A stretch of DNA of 13,939 nucleotides from PVC group bacterium (GTDB taxonomy: Bacteria > Verrucomicrobiota > Kiritimatiellia > SS1-B-03-39 > UBA6053), in assembly GCA_003565035.1 (NCBI GenBank), contig PXDP01000235.1:1-13939 (forward strand). The letters run 5' to 3'. This document shows, in pieces, positions 6,405 through 13,897 of the stretch (positions are counted from its first letter, which is position 1; every line of letters begins with the position of its first letter). The notes beneath the pieces are model-generated. The model saw only the letters and a list, made by a program, of their open reading frames with translations. It made no database searches and was not told the DNA's origin. A program made the translations under genes and the position numbers.

Positions 6405-8035
6405 GTGGTCACCGGGTTGGAGGGGGAGAGGGGCGTGCGGAGCTGCAGGGTGAAGTGAGGCTTGAAGAGCGTTGGTTTTGTGAACGAGGCTTCGGCATGG
6501 TCTGACCGGATTTCGAGTCGGGTGTTCAGGGGCGGAATCTCCGCCTCTGCGGATTCCGGTCCGGTCCGGAAACGGAGGCTGCGCAGATCCTCTGGATATT
6601 CGTGGGTGCCGAGGCTGCCGTGGAACTGATCCAGGATCTGGATGCCGCCTTCGATGTTTTCCGTGGAGATCACCTCCCGCAGGATGCGGATTTTCGGACT
6701 CCCGTCTAGGATCCAGGTCTGGCGCAATGTAAGGCTGCCTTCTCCGAGCCGGAGTGTTTGCGCATCGGCGATGACCCGCCAGATCCCGCCAGTCTGTTCC
6801 ACCCGGCAGCGGATACGGTGATTGTGGAGCGCGGTCCGGGTGCCGTTGGCCTCCACTTCCGCGCACCAGCCGTTGTTCCAGAAGCCCCCGCGGAGACCGG
6901 AACTGATCACAAAAGGGTGACTGCCATTCCACTGGCAGGCGCTGTCGGGGCCCACATCGCCGTCGACCCGCCCTGTGTAGGGGCGGAAATCGACCAGGCT
7001 TCCGCCGAGGCCGAAGTCGAAGGCGGCGCGGTAATGGGGGTTGATAAACCAGACAAACTCGCGTTTGCTTTGCCGCAACTCGTCGCGCCAATGGCAGAGC
7101 TGTGGACACCCTGCAGGCACCTGTTCGCGAAAGAAGGCGCCAAATTCGCTCAGGGTGCACACGGTCACGTCTTCATGCGCCTGCATCCAGTCCAGCGAGT
7201 CCAGATACATTTTCCGGGTGTATTCCGGGTGATCGCTGATCCAGTGTCCCGGGCTCAGCCAGGGGGAGCTGATGAAAAAGCTGAGGTAGCTCCAGCCGTT
7301 GTGCCGCACCTGACGGCGCCAGGCATCCAGAAAGCGGAAATAATACGGGCAGTCTTTTCCCTGGTTGACGCGTGCCCGCACGATGTTGCCGGGATGGGAG
7401 GCAAAGAGGTCGTCACGGCTGAGCAGAGCCATCATCATGTCGCGGTTCAGGTGCGGAAGGGCGACGATATCGATGGCCTCCTCCGCGTCGCGGGCGGGAA
7501 GAAGGGCGTTGGCGCGGGAGGGCCAGTGGGGAGCCCAGGGGCCGCCGTCGGAAAACAGCATCCAGTTGCGGTTGTTGCCCTGGTACATGCGCGCGCCCTC
7601 CTCAAAGCAGGAGGTGATGGCGGTGCGGATCTCCGGATAGGTTTCCTGAATGTGGCGCAGCAGGGTCGCATCCATGATATAGCCGCCGATGCTGGCGGGC
7701 GCGCGCCCGAACACCTCGGAGAAGCGGTCCACCATCTCCGCGATCACCGCGAACTGGGTGGCGCGCGGCAGGAGCCAGAATCCGGGGTCGGTCTGCTGAT
7801 ATTTTTTCTGAAAACGGGGACCGTTGTAGGCGTGCAGGTGCAGGCCGAGTTCCTGAGAGTCGTCGGCGGCCAGCTCTTTGGCCAAGGCGACAGCCTGCTC
7901 TTCCCAGAGCGAACTGTAGCTGCAAAGGGTGGTGGTGGAAAGTTTCCGGTCCAGGGCCGCTTCCCATTGAAAGCGGAGCGAAGTCAGGGATTCCGGCTTG
8001 GCGTCCAGCCGGTGAATGATGTTCGTGTGAAGCAT
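6371..8035 (-). CDS. Polysaccharide-deacetylase-like (NodB-type) protein
   Basis: A 554-residue protein without a clear signal peptide. Residues ~1-300 look like a NodB/GH57-type deformed barrel: 'HRLDA' (D11), 'QELGLHLHAY' (H66, H68; compare the 'GLHLH' metal-site motif of some polysaccharide deacetylases), and 'GRAPASIGGYIMDATLLRHIQE', similar to the G-x-x-P motif before the third strand. Residues ~330-554 are beta-rich ('FVISSGLRGGFWNNGWCAEVEANG') and probably an accessory sandwich domain. The ATG at 8035 has AGGA directly before it and GGGAG farther upstream; a TTG at 8086 lies in a palindrome and is less likely. The truncated sulfatase lies upstream and the zinc-ribbon gene overlaps its end. 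Substrate unknown; carbohydrate deacetylation or hydrolysis is inference from motifs. Confidence 0.55.
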   Translation of the reverse strand: MLHTNIIHRLDAKPESLTSLRFQWEAALDRKLSTTTLCSYSSLWEEQAVALAKELAADDSQELGLHLHAYNGPRFQKKYQQTDPGFWLLPRATQFAVIAEMVDRFSEVFGRAPASIGGYIMDATLLRHIQETYPEIRTAITSCFEEGARMYQGNNRNWMLFSDGGPWAPHWPSRANALLPARDAEEAIDIVALPHLNRDMMMALLSRDDLFASHPGNIVRARVNQGKDCPYYFRFLDAWRRQVRHNGWSYLSFFISSPWLSPGHWISDHPEYTRKMYLDSLDWMQAHEDVTVCTLSEFGAFFREQVPAGCPQLCHWRDELRQSKREFVWFINPHYRAAFDFGLGGSLVDFRPYTGRVDGDVGPDSACQWNGSHPFVISSGLRGGFWNNGWCAEVEANGTRTALHNHRIRCRVEQTGGIWRVIADAQTLRLGEGSLTLRQTWILDGSPKIRILREVISTENIEGGIQILDQFHGSLGTHEYPEDLRSLRFRTGPESAEAEIPPLNTRLEIRSDHAEASFTKPTLFKPHFTLQLRTPLSPSNPVTTCLTTSPLMPN

Positions 8036-8076
8036 TCCTGCGAAATATCTCCCGGAAGAGAGGATTCCAAGCTCCG

Positions 8077-8090
8077 CGGATTTCAATCCG
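8077..8090. repeat. Palindrome CGGATT-TC-AATCCG
   Basis: Perfect 6-bp inverted repeat with TC at the centre; core GGATTTCAATCC, the same style as the TTGAAA-centred hairpins at 66-79 and 133-150. It lies about 40 bp upstream of the deacetylase-like start. A -10-like TTATAC on the minus strand just upstream (8091-8096 complement) would put the palindrome at the beginning of the transcript. Confidence 0.5.
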
Positions 8091-8124
8091 TATAATCAGG
8101 CCTTCTCCTCCCGTTCCTGCTTTT

Positions 8125-8155
8125 CACACCCGCCTTCCGGAGGGGGAGGCGTGTG
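8125..8155 (-). terminator. GC-rich hairpin after the sulfatase stop (weak terminator)
   Basis: CACACCCGCCT (8125-8135) pairs with AGGCGTGTG (8147-8155) with a 2-nt bulge, a few bases after the sulfatase stop codon at 8160-8162 on the minus strand. No T-tract follows on the minus strand, so it may be a weak or factor-dependent terminator or an RNA-stabilising hairpin. Confidence 0.3.
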
Positions 8156-8159
8156 CAGA

Positions 8160-10733
8160 CTATTCTTTTTCAATCCTAAGCCGGTAAAAGTCCGGACTGC
8201 TTTCGGCTTCCGGCAGGATGAGCTGCACCTGCACCCGCCCATCCTCCAGCGGGGTTTCGGTGACCTCGGCCGGAGTGAGGGTCGGCCAGGTGATCAGATC
8301 GGATGATCGTTCCACCCGGATTTGCAGCGGCAGGCTAGTGTCCGAGTTCCGGGAATAGACGAGGGCGGGAAATCCGGCTACCGCTTCGATCCGCAGGCTG
8401 CCCGGCACCTCCGGGGCAAAGGGGGACCAGCCCATAGCCAGCCGTTCGAGGCGGGTGGTGCCGTCGCCGGTGTCCTGCGCCTGCCAGTTTACGGGTGCGT
8501 TGCCAAAATGCCGGCGGTGCCAAAGTTCAGCGGTCTGATTGGGCCGGGCGGCGAGAGCGGAAATCTCTTCGGGGCTCATGGCCCGGTTGAGGATGCGCAC
8601 TTCGTCCATCGCCCCCGGAAAAAAGCGGGGATCGGGATGATTGTCGGTTCCGATTTCGATGGGCGTCACTGAGGTGTTGATGGCTTGGGGCAGAGTGTCG
8701 TAGGGCAGGTCTTCTCCGCCGTTGAGGTACAGCAGCACCTGGTTCACATTGCCGGCGTTTTCCGGCAGCACGGCGGCGACATGCACCCATTCGCCGTTTT
8801 CCAGGGCGGTGGCTCCGCGCCGGTAGCCTCCAGCAACCTCCACCCGCAGGTGGTTCACAAAGCCGGCATTGTTGTCCAGACGGAAGTGCCACTTTTGACC
8901 GGGGGTGTCCAGCCCCCACCCGGCAATGGAGCCAGGGCCGCCCGGACGGATCCAGGCGGACACACTGCGGGGCGCATTGCCGGAGGGCACGGAGAACCCG
9001 GGCGCGACCACCAGGTGGTCGGTGACCCCGTCAAGCAGCAGGGCGTGCCGCGAAACCCCCTCCACCCATTGTGGCGCACCCTGGATCTGCGCGGCGGGCC
9101 GCCCGCCCGCGTCGTGGGCGACCGCTCCGCCGCCCTCATCCAGCGGCAGCCACAGATCCGTCGAATCCACAAAGCGTACATCGACTGTGATCCGCCCGGA
9201 TGCGCTTTGTTCACCGTCGCTGACCGTGTAATCAAAAAAGTCTTCCCCGTACACACCGGGCTGCGGGGTGTAGAGCCAAGCGTTGTCGACAAGCTGAACG
9301 GAGCCGCCATGCGGGGGGCGGGTGAGGGTGACCGTCCAATTCTGCGGAAAGGTGAAAGGATAAATCTCCGCCGACACCGAGTCGGGGCTGTTGGTGTTGA
9401 GGTTTAGACTCGGAGCCTCCGGCGCGCCCGGATCGCCGGGGAGGACAAAGGCCGCCGCAGACACCGGCTGTTTGGCGATGCCGGGGCCGGCCCAGGAAAG
9501 GGACAGAGCCGCAGGCGCATCGCCGCTGTGGCGGGTGTGCAGCCGGAAGGGATGCTGACCTGCCTGCAGGCGGATGGACCCGGAGCTTTGTTCGATACCG
9601 GGTGTCCGGTCCGCATCCACCAGCAGAATCTCGTGCAGGCGTATGCCCGCGCCGGTGTCGCTGCTCAGAAAGAATTCGTATTCACCGGTGGTTGGCACGT
9701 CCAGCCAGCCCTCGAAGGCCAGGCCGATGTCCTCCGTGCGGGTCATGACCGAGAGATCCAGTCCCGTGACCTCCTGCTCCGGAACGGGCTCCAGATCTCT
9801 GAAATCCGTGAGATAAGGAAGGTCCGTTTCATAAACCCTGACCTGGAGGCCCGGACGGGTTGCCGGGAGGGTGAAGGCCGGCACCGCTTCTCCGTCGTAA
9901 GGTCGTGCGGGCGATTCTTCGGGATCCGCTCCCGTGTGCGGACGCCTCATGCGGAAAACCTTGGCCACTAACTGTGCCTGAGTGGGCACGCCCGGCTGAC
10001 CCGCCAGGTTCACGCGCTCGCCGGGATCGTTCAGGGTATCGTAGACTTCAAAGAGATCGTTGGCCCCCTGCACGTTGTAGCGAACTGCTTTCAATCCGTT
10101 CAGATAGACCGCCTGCATGTGACCCCGGGCGCGGTTGCGGCGTTCCGGCATGAAGTCGGCATAGTCCTGGACATTGGGGTGGAATTTTGTGGTGTACTCC
10201 ACATACACCTCGTGCGGGGGAAGCGGTCCCGCTCCGCTGAGTTCATTCCAGAGCGACACCCCGTCGGCGCGGAAGGGGACGGGAACCCCCGCGAGTTCCG
10301 CCAGGGTGGGGAGCCAGTCGTGCTGCTGGGTGGGATGGGTGCTCACGCGTCCGGCAGGCAGGGTACCCGGCCAGCTCACCAGCGCGGGCACGCGGATGCC
10401 ACCCTCGAAGACATCCCGCTTGGTGCCGTCCAACGGACCGTATACCCGCAGAAAACTCGGATCATGCCGGAAGTTTCCGCCCTCCCGGCCCGATTCATGA
10501 TGCGGTCCGTTGTCGGAGGTGAAGACGATGAGGGTGTTGTCTGCGATCTCCAGATCCTCCAGCAGTTGCAGCAGATCCCCCATGCCGTCGTCGAGGCGGC
10601 GGACCATGGTGGCGTGGAATTTGGCGAAGGTCGGCCAGCTCTGGTTGGCGTAGTCGGGGTGCAGCCAGGAGTTGACGGTGCCGGAGGCGGTGTTGAGGAT
10701 GGCGCCGGGCGTGCCGGTCCACTGCACCCCACC
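8160..10733 (-). pseudogene. Sulfatase lacking its N-terminal catalytic half, with PA14, Ig-like and LamG domains
   Basis: The open frame continues to 11003, but homologous-looking sequence begins only near 10730. From there it encodes the C-terminal half of a formylglycine-type sulfatase: 'LIVFTSDNGPHHES' (codons near 10517) and 'DGTKRDVFEGGIRVPALVSWPG'. PA14 ('EGWLDVPTTGEYEFFLSSDTGAGIRL'), Ig-like ('GEDFFDYTVSDG') and LamG ('LLLDGVTDHLVV...RSVSAWIRPG...GAMDEVRILNRAMS') domains follow, then a ~100-residue C-terminal domain common in Verrucomicrobiota secreted proteins. Missing are the signal peptide and the C/S-x-P-x-R motif that becomes formylglycine, so the product cannot be an active sulfatase. 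The frame is intact over ~2.57 kb with no decay, so the truncation is recent or an assembly artefact. The intact relative would be an exported enzyme acting on sulfated algal or host glycans. Confidence 0.8.
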
Positions 10734-10735
10734 GA
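10726..10735. other. Inverted junction between two gene fragments
   Basis: To the left, the minus strand reads as sulfatase interior ('GTPGAILNTASG'). To the right, the plus strand reads as a C-terminal domain beginning 'TDQDEQGVPNLLRYALGG'. Neither gene continues across the point; beyond it each frame is only the antisense of the other. No transposase, target duplication or long inverted repeat is seen at the join. Confidence 0.65.
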
Positions 10736-11024
10736 TCAGGATGAGCAGGGCGTGCCCAATCTGCTTCGCTACGCCCTGGGCGGAACTGCCGTCACACCTG
10801 CAGAGGAGTTTCTGCTGGTTCCGGTACTCACCGAAACCGGAATGAGCCTCAGCTTCAACCGCGTCGATGACCCCTCCCTTACGTACGAGGTGTGGGCCAC
10901 GGACAATCTGCTGGGCTGGGGTACGGAACCGATTATGGAACTTCCCGCCGGAGGCCCTGTGGAGGTGTCTGTGGAAACAGATGCCCCGCAGCTTTATCTG
11001 CATCTGCGGGTGCGGCGGGAATAA
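10731..11024 (+). pseudogene. 3' fragment of a secreted Verrucomicrobiota-type protein
   Basis: About 97 codons encode 'TDQDEQGVPNLLRYALGG...LTYEVWATDNLLGW...LYLHLRVRRE' ending in TAA. A D-x-D-x-x-G-x-x-N-L-L-x-Y-A-L-G segment followed by a beta-sandwich with 'LTYEVWATDNLLGW' is a recurrent C-terminal end of large secreted sulfatases, glycoside hydrolases and lyases in this phylum. The truncated sulfatase at 8160-10733 has its own C-terminal domain ('VERSSDLITWPTLTP'), so this is the end of a second, different gene. No start codon or ribosome-binding site belongs to it; upstream sequence is the antisense of the sulfatase. Confidence 0.7.
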
Positions 11025-11040
11025 ACCTGACGGTTTTTTT
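11023..11040 (+). terminator. Short hairpin with T7 tract after the 3' fragment
   Basis: AAACC (11023-11027) and GGTTT (11032-11036) form a 5-bp stem with a TGAC loop, overlapping the stop codon. It runs into seven consecutive T (11034-11040). The stem is weak but position and T-tract fit an intrinsic terminator for the plus-strand gene whose end survives here. Confidence 0.4.
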
Positions 11041-11062
11041 CACTGGTCATTTATGCCCCGGG

Positions 11063-11076
11063 TCTGCGGACGCAGA
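11063..11076 (-). other. 6-bp perfect hairpin downstream of the minus-strand operon
   Basis: TCTGCG (11063-11068) and CGCAGA (11071-11076) are exact complements around GA, starting 6 nt after the stop codon of the last operon gene. No T-tract follows on the minus strand, so it is at most a weak terminator or mRNA 3'-end hairpin. Confidence 0.3.
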
Positions 11077-11081
11077 ACCGC

Positions 11082-11852
11082 TCAACCGGGGGAGAGTTCA
11101 GAGGAACCAAAGCAGTCGTCAGGGTCGGGCAGCGGGAGGGTTGGGGGCCCGAGCTGTTCAAAGGTGAGGAGGCGTTTCGCATCAGTGTCGTGCCAGATCC
11201 AGCCGCGGCCCTGTGCGCGCCGGAACCTGAGGCGGTCCAGAGGGGTGAGGCCGGGTGCGGAGAAAAGGAGGCGGGTGGCGGGGTGATCCTGAAAGGATTT
11301 TTCCCGGACGTCCTCGATGCGGAAGCGCTCGGTTTCCAGCAGCCGGGTGAAAAAGGCCTCCGGAGTGAGACCGCGGAGAAGCTGCCCGGGCAGTCCCCAG
11401 CGGCGGAAGACAAGCCGGCGGCGTTTGTCGTCTTCGAAACTCAGCAGGATATTGCCGGGGTAAACAGAAATACCGGAAATCGCATAAGATTCGGGCACGC
11501 GCGCATGGATACCGTGAAGAGTATATTCCTGAAGCCCGTCGGGGAGGTCGGTGCAGTCGTTGAGAACCTGGTCCGCATGGGCGAGGGCGGGGGGCAGAAA
11601 GGTCCAGGTCCAGGTGCGGCAGGAGGCGGAACGCGCAGAAACGGCTATGAGGCCTTCATGGCTGTCCTCCGACCGTTCCCAAAGGTCACGGTGCTGTTTC
11701 CGTGTGGCGGGGGCCCAGGCGAGGGAGGCCATGGGGCCGTCGAGGGTGCTGAATTCGATCCGGCCGCGAACCGGATCTTTTTCGTAGGTGGTGATTTCCC
11801 ATTCCCCGGGGAGGCGGGGGCGCAGGGAATGCCAGGCAAAAGGAGCACTCAT
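11082..11852 (-). CDS. Hypothetical soluble protein (256 aa), last gene of operon
   Basis: I do not recognise this family. The protein begins MSAPFAWHSLRPRLPGEWEI and has no signal peptide or transmembrane segment. Its first ~80 residues ('GEWEITTYEKDPVRGRIEFSTLDGPMASLAWAP') look like short beta strands with Trp-rich turns. A second half ('GNILLSFEDDKRRRLVFRRWGLPGQLLRGLTPEAFFTRLL') is mixed alpha/beta and rich in Arg. The frame is open upstream to 11969 but that part overlaps the preceding gene, so I take the ATG at 11852; its ribosome-binding site is poor. It lies 17 bp downstream of the small membrane protein and follows the dehydrogenase in one direction, so the three are probably co-transcribed. 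Confidence 0.65.
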   Translation of the reverse strand: MSAPFAWHSLRPRLPGEWEITTYEKDPVRGRIEFSTLDGPMASLAWAPATRKQHRDLWERSEDSHEGLIAVSARSASCRTWTWTFLPPALAHADQVLNDCTDLPDGLQEYTLHGIHARVPESYAISGISVYPGNILLSFEDDKRRRLVFRRWGLPGQLLRGLTPEAFFTRLLETERFRIEDVREKSFQDHPATRLLFSAPGLTPLDRLRFRRAQGRGWIWHDTDAKRLLTFEQLGPPTLPLPDPDDCFGSSELSPG

Positions 11853-11869
11853 GGGTGCGGAAAGCCGGG

Positions 11870-12127
11870 TCAGCGGTTGACCACCCGGTACATCACCAGC
11901 AGTACGCCGCTGGCAAAGGCGGTGATGGCGGCGGTGACGCGGTTGAAGCGGTAATATTCGTAACCCCATCCAAAGGACCAGAACTCCTCCGGAAATTCAG
12001 GATATTTTTCCAGAGTACTTTCGGAGGGAAACCAGCCGTCGCGGAAACACCAGACCGCCAGCAGAAACATGCCGATCGCCCAGTAGAGATGCTCGTTGTT
12101 TTTTTGAACAGAAAAAGTGCGTGCCAT
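11870..12127 (-). CDS. Small membrane protein, two transmembrane helices (85 aa)
   Basis: An 85-residue protein with two hydrophobic segments, about 13-28 ('HLYWAIGMFLLAVWCF') and 63-81 ('RVTAAITAFASGVLLVMYR'). Between them is a loop rich in Trp, Tyr, Glu and Pro ('KYPEFPEEFWSFGWGYEYY'). AGGA lies 7 nt before the ATG at 12127. It starts 20 bp after the dehydrogenase stop and ends 17 bp before the next gene, so an operon is likely. No family recognised; it could anchor or partner the downstream soluble protein, which is speculation. Confidence 0.7.
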   Translation of the reverse strand: MARTFSVQKNNEHLYWAIGMFLLAVWCFRDGWFPSESTLEKYPEFPEEFWSFGWGYEYYRFNRVTAAITAFASGVLLVMYRVVNR

Positions 12128-12147
12128 AATACGGTCCTGAATGCGGG

Positions 12148-13212
12148 TTAGATACGGGAGGCCACCATACCCGCGACTTCGTCGGTTGTAAACCGGGAAA
12201 GCATGGTGCCTTCGCCGATGACTTCGGTGGCGGTGGCGGCCATGATGCTGTCCTCAATCCGGGCGGCGGCCTCGTTTTCGCGCAGGTGGCGCAGCAGCAT
12301 GGAGGCGGCACTGATGGCGGCGATGGGGTTGGCCTGGTCGGTGGAGGCCTCGTAAAACTCCGCCCCGGCGCGCATGGGGCCGAACATTCCGGTTTTGCCG
12401 GGATGAATACTGCCCACGGCGGCATAGCCGACTCCGCCCTGGCTGACGGCACCGATGTCAGCGAGAATATCCCCGAAAAGGTTGCCGGTGACGATCACAT
12501 CGAACTGCTCCGGATAGCGCACCATCTGCATGGCGATATCGTCGACACCGAGGTAGTGGCGGCGGATTTCCGGGAAGTCGATTTCCCCCATTTCGGAGAA
12601 GGCCCGCATCCAGAGCGCGTTGACATGGGGCAGCAGGCTGCTTTTACCGCTGAGCGTCACCGCACCGCGCCGGTCCGCGCGGCCGGCGAGTTCGAAGGCG
12701 AAGCGCAGACAGCGGTCGACCTGCATGCGGGAATACATCATCGTTTCCTGCGCAACTTCCAGATCGGTTCCGGTGAGCATGGCTCCGCCGACACTGCCGT
12801 TGATGCCGGCGGAATTTTCCCGCACCACACAGTAGTCTATGTGTTGCGGGCCTTTGTTGCGGAGGTAGCTTTTCACTCCGGGAGAGAGGCGCACCGGGCG
12901 CAGGGAAATATACAGATCCAGATACCGGGTGATTTTCAGAAGGATTTCCCGGGCAAGCAGGCCGGGTTCAACATCCGGATGGCTGACACCGCCAAAGAGA
13001 ATTCCATCATAGGCGGGCAACTTTTCCAGGACGGGGTCGGGCAGCAGTTCGCCTGTTTCAAGGTAATGCGAACCGCTGTGCGGGTACTCTGTAAAGCGGA
13101 TCGAAAAATTGTAACGCGAGGCTGCGGCAGTGAGCACGCGTGTGGCGGCTTTCATGACCTGAGGACCATGACCGTCCCCGGAAAACACAGCGATGTCATA
13201 TGCATTTGGCAT
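12148..13212 (-). CDS. Divergent isocitrate/isopropylmalate-type dehydrogenase (tartrate/D-malate dehydrogenase-like)
   Basis: A 354-residue member of the beta-decarboxylating dehydrogenase superfamily, normal length. It is closest in motifs to tartrate/D-malate dehydrogenases: 'YISLRPVRLSPGV' (101-113) matches their 'YVNLRPVRL-PGV', and 'VVRENSAGINGSVGG' matches 'VVRENTEGEYSS-GG'. Retained: R131, K190 ('SGKSS'), D224/D225 ('VDDIAMQM') and D248/D252 ('FGDILAD'), the Lys and metal-binding Asp positions. Changed: the nucleotide motif GDGIGPEV reads GDGHGPQV; the conserved Tyr of the R-E-N-x-x-G-x-Y block is Asn138; the usual EPxHGSAPDI cofactor loop reads 'GPMRAGAEFYEAS' with one extra residue. 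Substrate and cofactor preference may therefore differ from the named enzymes. First gene of a three-gene operon; divergent from the transaldolase fragment. Confidence 0.85.
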   Translation of the reverse strand: MPNAYDIAVFSGDGHGPQVMKAATRVLTAAASRYNFSIRFTEYPHSGSHYLETGELLPDPVLEKLPAYDGILFGGVSHPDVEPGLLAREILLKITRYLDLYISLRPVRLSPGVKSYLRNKGPQHIDYCVVRENSAGINGSVGGAMLTGTDLEVAQETMMYSRMQVDRCLRFAFELAGRADRRGAVTLSGKSSLLPHVNALWMRAFSEMGEIDFPEIRRHYLGVDDIAMQMVRYPEQFDVIVTGNLFGDILADIGAVSQGGVGYAAVGSIHPGKTGMFGPMRAGAEFYEASTDQANPIAAISAASMLLRHLRENEAAARIEDSIMAATATEVIGEGTMLSRFTTDEVAGMVASRI

Positions 13213-13218
13213 GAGCTG

Positions 13219-13248
13219 TGTTTAGCACATCCTTTATTTTAAGTGCAA
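13219..13248 (-). promoter_or_regulatory. Possible promoter of the dehydrogenase operon
   Basis: On the minus strand TTGCAC (13243-13248) and TAAACA (13219-13224) are 18 bp apart, just upstream of the ATG at 13212. The -10 match is modest and would give almost no 5' leader, so this is tentative; AAAGGA about 17 nt before the ATG is the only ribosome-binding-like stretch. Confidence 0.25.
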
Positions 13249-13318
13249 CTTTAAAGCGTGCGGCTCTGTTTTAAATTGGAAGGCCTTTTTGGAAACTCTC
13301 CACTTGCGGTTCACGGGG

Positions 13319-13804
13319 ATGTTCAGTAGGTTATTTGCGCAGGCGGTGGCGTGTGCCGAGGCGGGGGTGCAGCTCATTTCGCCTTTTGTCGGCCGCATTT
13401 ACGACTGGTACAAAAAAGAAACCGGCAAAGAATATGTTGGCGCCGAGGATCCGGGAGTGCAGTCGGTGCGCAAGATTTACACGTATTACAAGACGTTTGG
13501 GTACAAAACCGAGGTTATGGGTGCCAGTTTCCGGAATACCGGGGAAATTCTCGCCCTGGCGGGATGTGATTTACTGACCATCAGTCCTTCACTCCTGAGC
13601 GAGCTGAGCCAGTCGACGGAATCGGTGGAACGGGCTCTGGATCCGGATTCCTGCACCGACGGAAGGCTGACCCGGCTGAACCTGGATGAAAAAATATTCC
13701 GGTGGATGCATAACGACGATCCGATGGCGGTCGAAAAACTGGGGCAGGGCATCCGCGCCTTTGCCGCGGACACGCTGAAGGTTGAGCGCCTTATCGAAGC
13801 GTAA
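13319..13804 (+). pseudogene. Transaldolase, C-terminal half only
   Basis: The translation 'FAQAVACAEAGVQLISPFVGRIYDWYKK...AEDPGVQSVRKIYTYYKTFGYKTEVMGASFRNTGEILALAGCDLLTISPSLL...NDDPMAVEKLGQGIRAFAADTLKVERLI' matches the transaldolase B family from about E. coli TalB residue 159 to the end. The N-terminal half is absent, including the counterparts of D17, E96 and the Schiff-base lysine K132; only the S176 region ('ISPFVGRI') of the active site remains. A start is possible at 13319 (ATG) or 13289 (TTG), but the product would lack catalysis. The sequence before 'FAQA' has diverged ('MFSRLFAQA' instead of 'LLFSFAQA'). The retained part has no stop or frameshift. A transaldolase normally serves the pentose phosphate pathway; an intact copy probably lies elsewhere. 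Confidence 0.85.
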
Positions 13805-13814
13805 CCCGCGTTTG

Positions 13815-13836
13815 CGCATGGGGCATTCCCCATGCG
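13815..13836 (+). terminator. Terminator after the transaldolase fragment
   Basis: CGCATGGGG (13815-13823) and CCCCATGCG (13828-13836) form a perfect 9-bp stem with a CATT loop, followed by the T-rich TCATTTTCCTT. It lies 10 nt after the stop codon. A good intrinsic-terminator candidate, although the T-tract is interrupted. Confidence 0.7.
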
Positions 13837-13845
13837 TCATTTTCC

Positions 13846-13897
13846 TTCTCGGCGGGGTCCGCCAAGCTACTTTTCTCGGCGGGGTCTGCCGGGCTAC
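13846..13897. repeat. Two-copy imperfect tandem repeat (25-bp units)
   Basis: TTCTCGGCGGGGTCCGCCAA-GCTAC at 13846-13870 recurs at 13873-13897 with three differences. The first unit holds GGCGG-GGT-CCGCC, a 5-bp hairpin. The unit resembles a dispersed intergenic repeat, but only these two copies are visible here. Beyond it, to the window end, no gene is seen. Confidence 0.5.

Noticed and set aside
6405..7160. N-terminal extension of the zinc-ribbon frame to 321 residues
   Set aside because: The extension is Arg/Pro-rich out-of-frame reading of the deacetylase-like gene; real protein character begins at the ATG at 6404.
6758..8095. 445-residue plus-strand open frame
   Set aside because: Antisense shadow of the deacetylase-like gene: low complexity (Ala/Gly/Val-rich), no motif, no ribosome-binding site.
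8091..8096. Perfect TATAAT on the plus strand
   Set aside because: No plausible -35 at proper spacing and no plus-strand gene follows; it would read into the antisense of the sulfatase.
10734..11003. First ~90 residues of the long sulfatase frame as genuine N-terminus
   Set aside because: They have no signal peptide or sulfatase motif and are exactly antisense to the plus-strand C-terminal domain fragment.
12286..13242. 318-residue plus-strand open frame
   Set aside because: Antisense of the dehydrogenase, His/Gly/Ala-rich, without family resemblance.
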